A stretch of 64,000 bases of DNA, taken from contig NZ_JAKUJZ010000003.1 of NCBI RefSeq assembly GCF_022436675.1, positions 62,001-126,000 on the forward strand. The letters are read 5' to 3'. This DNA comes from Rheinheimera hassiensis. Lineage in GTDB: Bacteria > Pseudomonadota > Gammaproteobacteria > Enterobacterales > Alteromonadaceae. Below the pieces are notes generated by a model, which saw nothing but the letters and a program-made list of their open reading frames with translations, searched no databases and was not told the DNA's origin. Position numbers and translations under genes: made by a program. Below are positions 54,531 through 62,592 of the stretch, piece by piece. How positions within the stretch are numbered: position 1 is the stretch's first letter; each line of letters starts with the position of its first letter.

Positions 54531-54935
54531 CTATTGCTTTTCTTTGCTGGCGGGATAATTAACACCAGGAAAACTACCGGCCAGCTCTTCCTCCAGTAAA
54601 TTCAGTTTTTTACTGGCATCGCTATCTGATAACCCTTGATCGCGCACTTCACGCAGTATTGCTATCAGCCTGCGCCGGTAGTCCCAATGCCATTCACCAC
54701 GCTGTTCCCATTTAAATGTACGCTGGAACAGTAAAACAAAAGCCGGAATAGCTGCAATAGCGGCTGTGAGCTTGGGTTGGTTATCACCAAATATCTGCGC
54801 AAAAGCCGGGTAACTGCTTGCCACAACCACCAGCAATAACAGCAGATGATTAAGTACAAAGTCAAATTTGGAGTAGCGATAGCGGGCTTTTACTTCACGT
54901 TCTATTTCTGCAACAACTGCACTTTTCTCGTCCAT
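54531..54935 (-). CDS. Small membrane protein with SLATT/DUF4231-like plan
   Basis: This is a 134-residue protein: a short helix (VVAEIEREVKARYRYSKFDF), two membrane segments (residues 28-45 and 56-75) and a charged helical tail (KWEQRGEWHWDYRRRLIAIL). This plan matches SLATT and DUF4231 proteins, some of which are pore-forming effectors in defence systems. No enzymatic partner is next to it, so that role is only a possibility. The start at 54935 was chosen over 54998 because it opens the conserved part and follows GAGAGCC. Confidence 0.65.
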   Translation of the reverse strand: MDEKSAVVAEIEREVKARYRYSKFDFVLNHLLLLLVVVASSYPAFAQIFGDNQPKLTAAIAAIPAFVLLFQRTFKWEQRGEWHWDYRRRLIAILREVRDQGLSDSDASKKLNLLEEELAGSFPGVNYPASKEKQ

Positions 54936-55020
54936 CGCTCGGCTCTCGTTAACAGATATTGGAAAATGTCTTGTCTGACGTGTAAACCCGAGGCGCAAAA
55001 AACAGACTTGCTCCTTTTAT

Positions 55021-56088
55021 TCAACAAAAAATCTCGAACCCGCTTTTTGATGTTCGCTTTATTTTGTACATGGCAGAATCAGCTTGGTCGATTAATTTTT
55101 TTGCCTCTGTTGCATTATTTGGGAAAAAAGAAACCCCTACGCTACAACCTACTTTAATATTAAGTGCAGTGTCGCCTACAACAAGTGGTTTTTCTGTTGC
55201 GGCTACAATCCGCTGTGCAAGTGGTTCGACTTTAACGGGAGAAAAGTCTTCTAGTAGAAATGCAAACTCGTCGCCTCCCATGCGAAATACATTCTCACTA
55301 TCTCGACTAATAGCTCTAAAACGCTGGGCTACCTGAACTAAAACTTCGTCTCCAATTGAGTGTCCATAGTTATCATTTATTTTTTTAAACCCATTTAAAT
55401 CAACCAAATAAAGTGCTAAGACACTACCACTGTGCCTATTTGCTCGGGCCATTGCTCTATCTAACATCTCGTTAAATGCCGCCCGATTGTAGAGGCCTGT
55501 CAAAGAATCATGCATAGCTCTGTAGAGCACTTCGTCTTCTTGGCGAAGTCTCTCTGTAATGTCTCTTGCAATTGCATACAGATTAACGATTCCTGAGCTT
55601 ACAGACGGACAAACCCACTCAATGTAGTGCCAAGACCCGTCTGCATGAAGATATCGATTTCTAAAGTAAACTGCATTTTCATGTCCCTGAGCCAACTTTT
55701 GGTGTAGATCTATTGTTTTTTGTTGATCTTCAGGGTGAATGAAATCAAAAATAGGTCGCGATGATAATTCTTCCTCTGAGTAGCCTAAGGCTTTAGCAAA
55801 AGCAGGGTTGACCCGTTTAAAAAAACCTTCTCTACTCGCAACACAAAGCATTTCGCTAGAATTTTGAAAAAACCAATCCCACTCTGCGAGTAATTTCTTA
55901 TGGTTGCTAATTTCGGAAACAAGTTCTTCTGAAAGAACTTTATATTTGCCACACAAACTCTCTAGTTCACCGAGGCGTTTTTCCAATCTATCTAATTCCT
56001 GAACTTGTTTTCGTAATTCATCGAGTTCATTTGCCTGCTCTCTAAAGACATCGACATGCATAAATGTTCCGGTTGCAGTCATTTGCAT
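55021..56088 (-). CDS. PAS-GGDEF diguanylate cyclase
   Basis: This is a 355-residue protein: N-terminal coiled coil (residues 10-60), PAS domain (residues 65-185, FFKRVNPAFAKALGYSEEEL) and GGDEF domain with intact RMGGDEFAFLLED. It should make c-di-GMP in the cytoplasm in answer to a signal or ligand at the PAS domain. It is noticeably AT-richer than its neighbours, with codons such as TCT, ACA and AGA. This suggests acquisition from elsewhere. Confidence 0.88.
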   Translation of the reverse strand: MQMTATGTFMHVDVFREQANELDELRKQVQELDRLEKRLGELESLCGKYKVLSEELVSEISNHKKLLAEWDWFFQNSSEMLCVASREGFFKRVNPAFAKALGYSEEELSSRPIFDFIHPEDQQKTIDLHQKLAQGHENAVYFRNRYLHADGSWHYIEWVCPSVSSGIVNLYAIARDITERLRQEDEVLYRAMHDSLTGLYNRAAFNEMLDRAMARANRHSGSVLALYLVDLNGFKKINDNYGHSIGDEVLVQVAQRFRAISRDSENVFRMGGDEFAFLLEDFSPVKVEPLAQRIVAATEKPLVVGDTALNIKVGCSVGVSFFPNNATEAKKLIDQADSAMYKIKRTSKSGFEIFC

Positions 56089-56183
56089 TGTTATGATAGT
56101 AGCACAACGTAGAAGTTTAACATTTTAAGTGGTTGGCTGATCTACCTGCGAGGTGCCGCAATTGGAACAAACCAGCTGTTCCT

Positions 56184-56345
56184 CTAGTTTCCTTTTAAAT
56201 TGGCAATAGCCAGTTGCTGCTGGCTGATGCTGAATTTCTTCAGCTTAATGGTTTCGCTTAGTTGCCGGCTATCAACCCGAAACTTGAGTAGTTTGCTTTT
56301 GGGGCATAAGTTAAACTCGGAAATGTCACTCCAGTAGTAAAATCG
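56184..56345 (-). pseudogene. Possible gene remnant
   Basis: In the 327-bp spacer 56089-56415 one minus-strand frame is open for 53 codons without a start (RFYYWSDISEFN onward, ending AIANLKGN). Another frame upstream is open without a start as well. The residue make-up looks protein-like, so this may be the tail of a decayed gene. No family is recognised. The rest of the spacer shows nothing else. Confidence 0.25.
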
Positions 56346-56415
56346 CTACTGACTGCACAACCACCTAGTGCAATACCCTCAGTATTCGCCCTAAATTGCC
56401 TGGGTTGCTTTACGC

Positions 56416-56814
56416 CTATCGAAATGAACAAAAAGCTAGTGTTGGTATGTTAATAACTGCCTCAATTCTGTGGCCATCAGGATCTATCAGATATGCTGCG
56501 TAATAGTTTGGCCCGTATTCCAGCCGCAGTCCTGGTTGCCCATTATCATGACCGCCAACAATAAGTGCTGTTGCGTGAAAAACGTCTACTGCCGTTCTTG
56601 ATGGTGCAGAAAAGGCCAAGTGAAATCCCTCACCGGGTGGCAACGGATCCGTCTCAAGATTTAGCAGGAACATATCTTGGTTATCAATCAAACCATAACC
56701 TATTGATTCGTCGCCATCAAACACCCGGCGAAAACCAAGTGCGCCCAGGGCAGCGTCGTAGAAAGCGCCGGATAACTCCAAGTTACGAACGCCAAAAGAG
56801 ATGTGATGAAGCAT
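56416..56814 (-). CDS. VOC-superfamily protein
   Basis: This is a 132-residue glyoxalase-like protein starting MLHHISFGVRNLELSGAFYD, with AFSAPSRTAVDVFHATALI and the metal-site strand YAAYLIDPDGHRIEAVIN. This subtype is annotated as glyoxalase/bleomycin-resistance. Substrate unknown. The C-terminal extension IPTLAFCSFR appears random. Confidence 0.82.
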   Translation of the reverse strand: MLHHISFGVRNLELSGAFYDAALGALGFRRVFDGDESIGYGLIDNQDMFLLNLETDPLPPGEGFHLAFSAPSRTAVDVFHATALIVGGHDNGQPGLRLEYGPNYYAAYLIDPDGHRIEAVINIPTLAFCSFR

Positions 56815-56912
56815 AATGGTTTAGCGCTCAGGTAGCCGGCCGCCAAGCCGGGATTGATTTTGTGCGAATATGCTCGTAGCACCACATAAAAGCAAGTACG
56901 GTGTGCAGACAA

Positions 56913-57254
56913 TCATTCAACCGGATAAAACCAGGCGTTGACTATTAAGCCATCTTGTACTTCATACACCACCATTACTTCATACGGCTGTTCGGTTAAA
57001 CCGTATACCCTTTCGTGGTCGATAACCTTATTACCCACCACCATTCGCTGCAGCACTTCGGCTCGCATTGCGGCTATGGTAAAGCGCTCGGTTTTGTAAA
57101 ACGCTTCCAGTGCGTCGTGGCCTGTTAAAGCAGGTTCTGTTGCCGGCATACGGTAAATAGCAATATCGCTGTGGTAACAGCTGATAAAAGCAGCGAGATC
57201 TTTAGCGTTATAAGCATCCAACTGACGTTGTACCGGGGCTGTATTATTAGTCAT
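56913..57254 (-). CDS. SnoaL/NTF2-like protein
   Basis: This is a 113-residue protein of the NTF2 fold: VQRQLDAYNAKDLAAFISCY, HSDIAIYRMPATE and a final strand IVNAWFYPV. Such proteins are small-molecule isomerases, cyclases or binding modules. Its start overlaps the end of the vapC toxin gene by eight bases, so it is the third gene of the toxin-antitoxin operon. Confidence 0.8.
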   Translation of the reverse strand: MTNNTAPVQRQLDAYNAKDLAAFISCYHSDIAIYRMPATEPALTGHDALEAFYKTERFTIAAMRAEVLQRMVVGNKVIDHERVYGLTEQPYEVMVVYEVQDGLIVNAWFYPVE

Positions 57255-57624
57255 GTTGTTTAAACTCTATGCCAAAACGCTTGGCTAAATGCTGCAGGCT
57301 TTTGTCTTGTGTCCAAAGTGTTGTACCCGGAGTTAATAAGGTGGCACAAAGCAATATTATATCGACCGAACCGCAACCCTGATTGAAGAGTTTCTCACGT
57401 TCAATAAAATCAGCAACTTCCTGTAAAGACGGCTGCTGAGCCTGACGTAACAACCGCAACGCTGCTAATGTGCGCTGGCGAGGAGCCGGTGGTGTACCAC
57501 AGGCCAGCTCTAGTACGATAAGTGGATGAGTTAAAATTTGATCCGCCTGCAGCAACTTTGTCAGCGCCGCATTGTGATGCCGAAAATGACTAACCCAGAC
57601 AGAGGTATCAACTAATACGCTCAT
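57247..57624 (-). CDS. vapC: VapC-type PIN-domain toxin
   Basis: This is a 125-residue ribonuclease of the PIN family: N-terminal Asp in VLVDTSVWVSHF, Glu in LIVLELACGTPP, and Asp in CGSVDIILL and WTQDKSLQHL make the acidic metal site. It cleaves RNA when free of its antitoxin. It overlaps the antitoxin gene by four bases. The third gene behind it is not typical of TA operons. Confidence 0.92.
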   Translation of the reverse strand: MSVLVDTSVWVSHFRHHNAALTKLLQADQILTHPLIVLELACGTPPAPRQRTLAALRLLRQAQQPSLQEVADFIEREKLFNQGCGSVDIILLCATLLTPGTTLWTQDKSLQHLAKRFGIEFKQHD

Positions 57625-57827
57625 GCCCCGGCAGGCTCAGCACGCCGCCGTTTAGGTTGTTGCATATCAGGTGCGGTACCGCCCAGTGCTGCCAGTCGAC
57701 GGGCTGCTTGCACCCGAATATAGGTTTTAATCGCCTCACGAAACAACTCAGCTTTATCCATATCCGGCTCAGCTAACGCCAACGCCTGCTGATATAACTC
57801 GTCATCAATCGTTACTGTGGTACGCAT
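57621..57827 (-). CDS. vapB: VapB-type antitoxin
   Basis: This is a 68-residue protein with MRTTVTIDDELYQQALALAE, a ribbon-helix-helix start that would bind the operon promoter, and a basic C-terminus (QPKRRRAEPAGA) that would cap the toxin. The ATG at 57827 follows TTGAGG; the longer frame to 57884 has no ribosome-binding site. It precedes and overlaps vapC, the order standard for type II systems. Confidence 0.88.
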   Translation of the reverse strand: MRTTVTIDDELYQQALALAEPDMDKAELFREAIKTYIRVQAARRLAALGGTAPDMQQPKRRRAEPAGA

Positions 57828-57916
57828 ATCAACCTCAACATCAGATAAAGCACAAGTATGCATCAAAATTGGCATCTTCACCAATTATGCTGCGCTAATT
57901 AACCGCGTGAAATTAC

Positions 57917-58375
57917 TTATTCCAGTATTTTGCACATAAACAAACTATTGGGATCGTCGGTGTAATCAGCAAAAGGGCCGCAGTAGTGAAAGCCAGCGCT
58001 TTGGTACAAGGTGCGGGCTGGCAGGAAGAAGTCCATTGAGCCGGTTTCCAGATACAGCTTACTCATACCGCTTTGCCGTACTTCGGCCAGTAAAAACTGT
58101 AACAAGGCGCGCCCTACTCCCTTACCCCGCGCTTCGGGCGCGGTGCGCATCGATTTAATCTCGCCCATATCAGCACTGTGTTGTTTTAACGCCACACAGC
58201 CGAGCAAGGTATCATTTTGCCAGGCAGTCCAGAAGCGGATATCTGCCGCTTTTAACTTACTGATATCCAGTGCATGCACGCTCTCCGGTGGCGAGGTGGC
58301 ATACATATCGGCCAAATGGCCTTCAAGTAACGCGATTACAGCAGCAGATTCCAGCTTATCGGCAATGATCTTCAT
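57917..58375 (-). CDS. GNAT acetyltransferase (PhnO/ElaA-like)
   Basis: This is a 152-residue GNAT: the cofactor motif RTAPEARGKGVGRALLQFLL, EIKSMRTAP as acceptor strand and YLETGSMDFFLPARTLYQSA near the end. It resembles YitI/putative amine acetyltransferases. Substrate unknown. It stands between the VapBC operon and the cyclase gene. Confidence 0.85.
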   Translation of the reverse strand: MKIIADKLESAAVIALLEGHLADMYATSPPESVHALDISKLKAADIRFWTAWQNDTLLGCVALKQHSADMGEIKSMRTAPEARGKGVGRALLQFLLAEVRQSGMSKLYLETGSMDFFLPARTLYQSAGFHYCGPFADYTDDPNSLFMCKILE

Positions 58376-58416
58376 GATGTTTTTACTTTAGTCAGAAAAA
58401 TAATCTGTTTTTGGTT

Positions 58417-60081
58417 TTACTCTTGCGGCATTACCCGGTTACGGCCAGCGCGCTTGGCTTCATACATTGCAACATCTGCCTTACGTACAGCAGCGTCGGC
58501 ATCGGTATCGTCTGTGGCTGAAGATGCGACACCAATACTGATAGTAACCTGACCGACAGTGTTAAATTGCTGCTGTGCTATCTGGCGGCAGAGTTTATTT
58601 GCCATGGTAACGGCACCAGATTGCTCTGTGGCAGGCAGGATAACAATAAACTCCTCGCCACCATAACGGGCAACAAAATCGCTTTCGCGGATAGCCTGCT
58701 GCAGTAATTTAGCAACTTGCTGAATAACCTGATCGCCGGTTTCATGGCCAAACTGGTCATTAATGTGTTTAAAGTGATCAATGTCTATCAGCAGTACAGC
58801 ATAACGAAGGCTGCGGCGTTTTGCTGTGACAAATTCTGCCTGCAGCCGCTCATCAGCAGCTCGTCTGTTGCAAATACCGGTCAAAGCATCTTTACGGCTT
58901 AGCTCCTGCAACCTGGCATTAGCGCGCTCTAAATCTGCTGTGCGTGTTGCTACCTGCTGCTCCAATGTAATATTGGCCTGCAACAATGCCTGGCGCTTGG
59001 CTGCCATTTTAACCATCATGCTGCTAAGGGCGCTGCTGAGATAACGTATTTCTGTCAGCTTGCTGCTAACGTTAAACACCACATTTTCGCTTCCCTGCGC
59101 CACTTTAGCCGCCAGACTGGCCAGTTGCTCAACGGGACGGCTAAAGTGGCTGGCAAGCCGGTATGCCAGCACCATTGCCAGCACTAAAGTAATGGCGCCA
59201 TACCACAAAAGCTGGCGGTTAAGCTTGGCTACCGGTGCCAGCGCCAGCGCTGCTGGTTGACGCAAAATAAGCTGCCAGCCCAGATCATCGCCAAACCGGG
59301 TGCTAATACGAATACGGCTGGTAAGGTATTGTTTATCTGCCCAATCTATCAATGCCACTTGCCCCGCCGGTGGCAGATCAGCCGGTACCGCCAACTGGCC
59401 TATATATTCGTACGGATGTAACCAGTGCCCGGCACTGCCAAGAATTAGCAGCTCTACTCCGCTATTGGCGGCATCAGCGGTAAGCACAGAACTGAGCACA
59501 TCATGCACCCAGCTCCAGTGTACATGGGTAGCCACCACACCACGGATGCTATTATCTGTGCCATGCACCGGTGCGGCAAAGTCGACAAAACGCAGTGGCT
59601 CGTTGCTGCTTTGCAACGGCAGCAGCCTGGCCAGCAATACCGCTTCGTGCACATCACCAACAAAACTGCGCTGTAAACCGCCACTAAACCAGGGGCGCTG
59701 CGCCACATTCTGGTTCAACAGCAAGCCGTCTGTGGCCTGTAGCACAGTGCCATCTGGTGCGGCCAACCCAATCCAGGCGTAAAACGGATACGACTGGCGG
59801 ATATTGTCCAGCAATTGCTGTACTTCAGCGCCCTGTAAATCACCGGATTTAAGTAAATGGCTTTTACTTAGCAGCCGTATTTCGCGCTCACGCTCAGCCA
59901 GCGTTCTGCTGATCAACATAGCGGCCGAATTACCGGTGCTATACAGCGCATCACCAGCGGCTTTAGCCAAAGTAACTGAGGCAAGGCGATCTAAATAAGC
60001 CGTTAAACCGATACTTACCGCTAAAAACAGGCTGCCGAATAACAGAACCAGTCTTGCGTGGAAACTATTAAATTGTTTCAT
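58417..60081 (-). CDS. dCache-HAMP-GGDEF diguanylate cyclase
   Basis: This is a 554-residue membrane cyclase. A first membrane helix (residues 9-29) is followed by a periplasmic double-Cache sensor (residues 35-290), a second helix (about 295-317), HAMP, a short coiled coil (LEQQVATRTADLERANARLQ) and GGDEF with intact ARYGGEEFIVILPA. The gene could open at 60213, but MKQFNSFHARLVLLFGSLFL at 60081 is the natural start. It makes c-di-GMP in response to a periplasmic ligand. A degenerate EAL-HDOD gene is next upstream. Confidence 0.9.
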   Translation of the reverse strand: MKQFNSFHARLVLLFGSLFLAVSIGLTAYLDRLASVTLAKAAGDALYSTGNSAAMLISRTLAEREREIRLLSKSHLLKSGDLQGAEVQQLLDNIRQSYPFYAWIGLAAPDGTVLQATDGLLLNQNVAQRPWFSGGLQRSFVGDVHEAVLLARLLPLQSSNEPLRFVDFAAPVHGTDNSIRGVVATHVHWSWVHDVLSSVLTADAANSGVELLILGSAGHWLHPYEYIGQLAVPADLPPAGQVALIDWADKQYLTSRIRISTRFGDDLGWQLILRQPAALALAPVAKLNRQLLWYGAITLVLAMVLAYRLASHFSRPVEQLASLAAKVAQGSENVVFNVSSKLTEIRYLSSALSSMMVKMAAKRQALLQANITLEQQVATRTADLERANARLQELSRKDALTGICNRRAADERLQAEFVTAKRRSLRYAVLLIDIDHFKHINDQFGHETGDQVIQQVAKLLQQAIRESDFVARYGGEEFIVILPATEQSGAVTMANKLCRQIAQQQFNTVGQVTISIGVASSATDDTDADAAVRKADVAMYEAKRAGRNRVMPQE

Positions 60082-60133
60082 TAACCATTCACTGTGTGCT
60101 CTGGCCGAAAGTTTTTTGTTACCAGAAAGCCCA

Positions 60134-61369
60134 TTACAACACCGGCGCCAGCCGTTTTTGTACGTCGGCCAGCTCTTGATTATAGCTGCTGATATAAGGC
60201 AGTTCGGCAGCACTGGCGGCTAATTTTAATGCATAGCCGCGCTCGATATTGCACACTATGGCTAATGCCTCTGCCATCCGGCCGCTGTTACAGCTGATGG
60301 CCTGCTTGATGTCAGGGTTAATATTTAAATGCTGTAAAAAGCGGTCAGACTCTATGCCAAACAACATGTCCGAGCCCGAAATTAACGCGGCGAGAAAATA
60401 CTGATGGCACTGCTCGTTGCTAAGTTGCCACAGTTTGGCAATACGCTGTGCGGTGTACGCGCGGGTTAGTACCGTTATCGCTGCAGTTGGTGCGGTATTG
60501 TTAAGTACGGCATACATTAGCACCCATTTGCGGGCCAGCTCCAGCCCAAGCCGGGTAATCATTTCTTTTACCGAGCTCACTTCGCGCGTTTTACGGTACA
60601 GCGGGCTGTTCACAATTTTCAGCATGCCCATCACTATGGCCGGTTCGTCCTGCAGCAATAAAACCAGTTGGTTAATGTCTGGCTCGTCGGCAAACAGGCA
60701 GCCGATAATTTCTGCCAGTCGCAGTACGCTGGGTTCAATTTTTTTACCAGCGATCAGTAAGGGTTTAGCTAAAAAATAGCCCTGAAATAACTCGCAGCCC
60801 AGTGCTTTAAAGGCAATAAACTGTTGTTCGGTTTCTACCTTTTCAGCCAGCCAAACCAGCCCCGGCCTGCTGTACTGCGCTTTATAACGCTCTACTTCAG
60901 CCAGGCTGCTGTTTAGCACATCTATTTTGATAATATCGGCCAGCTCCAGCAATGGCTGCCAGGCATCGCTGAACTCAAAATCGTCCAGAGCAAAACGAAA
61001 GCCCTGCTGCTTAAAACTGACAACAGCGGCAATAAATTCGGCAGTGGGCTCAATGCGTTCAATCAGCTCTATGACCACCTGCGAAGGATCAAGCGGCAAA
61101 AAGCTGCGTGACAGTAAAAACTGGGCGCACACATTAATAAATACCGGCGCACGGTATTGCTCAATTTGCTCGGTGATGCCGCTGCACAGGTTGTACAGCA
61201 GTTCAGTGGTGGCTTTAACATCACCCAATTGAAGCGCGGTAACACCGGTGTCGCTGCGATACAGCAGCTCTACTGCGTAGCGTTGTTTATTGCAATTAAA
61301 AATAGGCTGGGCGGCAAACAGGCTTTGTAAATCTTTGCTACAACTAATATTTTGATTGTGTCTGCTCAC
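60134..61369 (-). CDS. EAL-HDOD protein (YuxH family), degenerate EAL
   Basis: This 411-residue protein pairs an EAL-like domain (residues 15-205) with a HDOD domain (210-400). The EAL triplet reads ELL (VELLYRSD), and the conserved DDFGTG loop is DDFEFS. Both changes suggest loss of phosphodiesterase activity with retained fold, as is usual in this family. It may bind c-di-GMP or a partner and hand the signal to the HDOD part. A separate HDOD gene follows on the other strand. Confidence 0.85.
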   Translation of the reverse strand: MSRHNQNISCSKDLQSLFAAQPIFNCNKQRYAVELLYRSDTGVTALQLGDVKATTELLYNLCSGITEQIEQYRAPVFINVCAQFLLSRSFLPLDPSQVVIELIERIEPTAEFIAAVVSFKQQGFRFALDDFEFSDAWQPLLELADIIKIDVLNSSLAEVERYKAQYSRPGLVWLAEKVETEQQFIAFKALGCELFQGYFLAKPLLIAGKKIEPSVLRLAEIIGCLFADEPDINQLVLLLQDEPAIVMGMLKIVNSPLYRKTREVSSVKEMITRLGLELARKWVLMYAVLNNTAPTAAITVLTRAYTAQRIAKLWQLSNEQCHQYFLAALISGSDMLFGIESDRFLQHLNINPDIKQAISCNSGRMAEALAIVCNIERGYALKLAASAAELPYISSYNQELADVQKRLAPVL

Positions 61370-61491
61370 GTACTGTCCTTACAGCTAAACAGTTACAGTT
61401 GGTAAAGGCCAATATAAAGCCAGTAGTACAGGCTGTCTAGCTGCACGAGTTAATCAAAATTTACCTTTAACCAGCTATTGGCTTCACTTTG

Positions 61492-61518
61492 TTACAGAGT
61501 TATCGTATAACTCTGTAA
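61492..61518. other. Perfect AT-rich inverted repeat
   Basis: TTACAGAGTTAT and ATAACTCTGTAA are perfect 12-base arms around CGT, in the 302-bp spacer between two divergent HDOD genes. It could be an operator or a hairpin in a leader RNA. A shorter perfect stem, GCTATGG with CCATAGC, lies at about 61610-61630. Otherwise 61370-61671 holds no gene. Confidence 0.55.
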
Positions 61519-61671
61519 AACACTTTTAAAATGTTGGGAAAACTCGCAAAAATCGTCAGCCAGTCACAGTTAACTTTTAAATTTAAAATAATAACAGAGC
61601 TCGATACCTGAGCTATGGTTATGCCATAGCCCGATAAATTATTACCACCCTGATTATACAAGAGCACGACT

Positions 61672-62484
61672 ATGAAGCTACTGATTGAAAAAGCAACAAA
61701 TTTACCCAGCATTCCCAAAGTAGTACAAGAGCTAATCGCCAGCTTTAATAACCCCGATATTACCAGTGGCCATATTGCGACTATCTTAAGCAACGATCAG
61801 GCGTTAACCGCTAAAGTGCTGCGTATGGCTAACTCGGTACGTTATGGTGGTCACCGCAAGGTAGGTTCAGTGAAAGATGCCGTACTGATTTTGGGTTTTA
61901 ACTCGTTACGCACTCTGGTGTTGTCAGTCGGTTTTTCATCAGCATTAAAAGGCCCGGAAGCATTTAATCTGGAAGCTTTCTGGTTAAAATCGTTTAAAGT
62001 CGCTAACCGCTGCAAATGGTTGGCAAAGTCGTTTAAGGTAGATGCCGAGATTGCCTACACTTGCGGCTTGTTGCATGCGATCGGCGAGTATCTTATCCAT
62101 CTGGTAAAGCCAGAAGAAGCTATTGCTATCGATAAACGGGTTAACACCGGAGAAAGCCGGTCTCGCCTTGAGCAGCAACTGCTGGGATTTGATTACACCC
62201 AGGCCGGTGCCGAACTGGCTGATTACTGGCATTTTCCGCAGGACATTGTCAGCGCTATCCGCTACCAGGAAAACCCGGCTGCAGCACCTGAACTGTCGGC
62301 TTACGCCGTATGCATCCATATTGCCCAATATATGCTGGACAATGAACGTAGTATTGCCCAAAGTAATTTTGATGGCTTCCCGGCAAAATTAGTGCACTCG
62401 TTACACCTGACTTTATCTGAACTGTTTGCCCGGCTGGAAAAAACACCTGCCCTGGATGAAGGCATTGAAGAGTTTCTTCACTAG
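61672..62484 (+). CDS. HDOD-domain signalling protein
   Basis: This is a 270-residue protein: a single HDOD domain, LPSIPKVVQELIASFNNPDI and LTAKVLRMANSVRYGGHRKV, with a helical C-terminal extension. The HD catalytic pair is missing, as is normal for HDOD, so it acts as a regulatory or scaffold module in signalling rather than as an enzyme. It is divergent from the EAL-HDOD gene. Confidence 0.88.
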   Translation: MKLLIEKATNLPSIPKVVQELIASFNNPDITSGHIATILSNDQALTAKVLRMANSVRYGGHRKVGSVKDAVLILGFNSLRTLVLSVGFSSALKGPEAFNLEAFWLKSFKVANRCKWLAKSFKVDAEIAYTCGLLHAIGEYLIHLVKPEEAIAIDKRVNTGESRSRLEQQLLGFDYTQAGAELADYWHFPQDIVSAIRYQENPAAAPELSAYAVCIHIAQYMLDNERSIAQSNFDGFPAKLVHSLHLTLSELFARLEKTPALDEGIEEFLH

Positions 62485-62503
62485 AACTGATTAGCAACAG
62501 TAA

Positions 62504-62562
62504 AAACTGCCTCACACATGCCGGCACCGTTTATCCAGGCATGTTTAGCGGGGCAGTTTTTT
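62504..62562 (+). terminator. Rho-independent terminator
   Basis: A long stem (AAACTGCC with GGCAGTTT, and an inner ACATGCC with GGCATGT) ends in a run of six T. It terminates the HDOD transcript. Confidence 0.8.
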
Positions 62563-62592
62563 ATGCTTTGCATCAGGTTCTGCTAGCCCACG

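Noticed and set aside
54531..54935. SLATT-like protein as effector of a defence system
   Set aside because: No nucleotidyltransferase, sensor or other effector partner gene is adjacent, so the plan alone is not enough.
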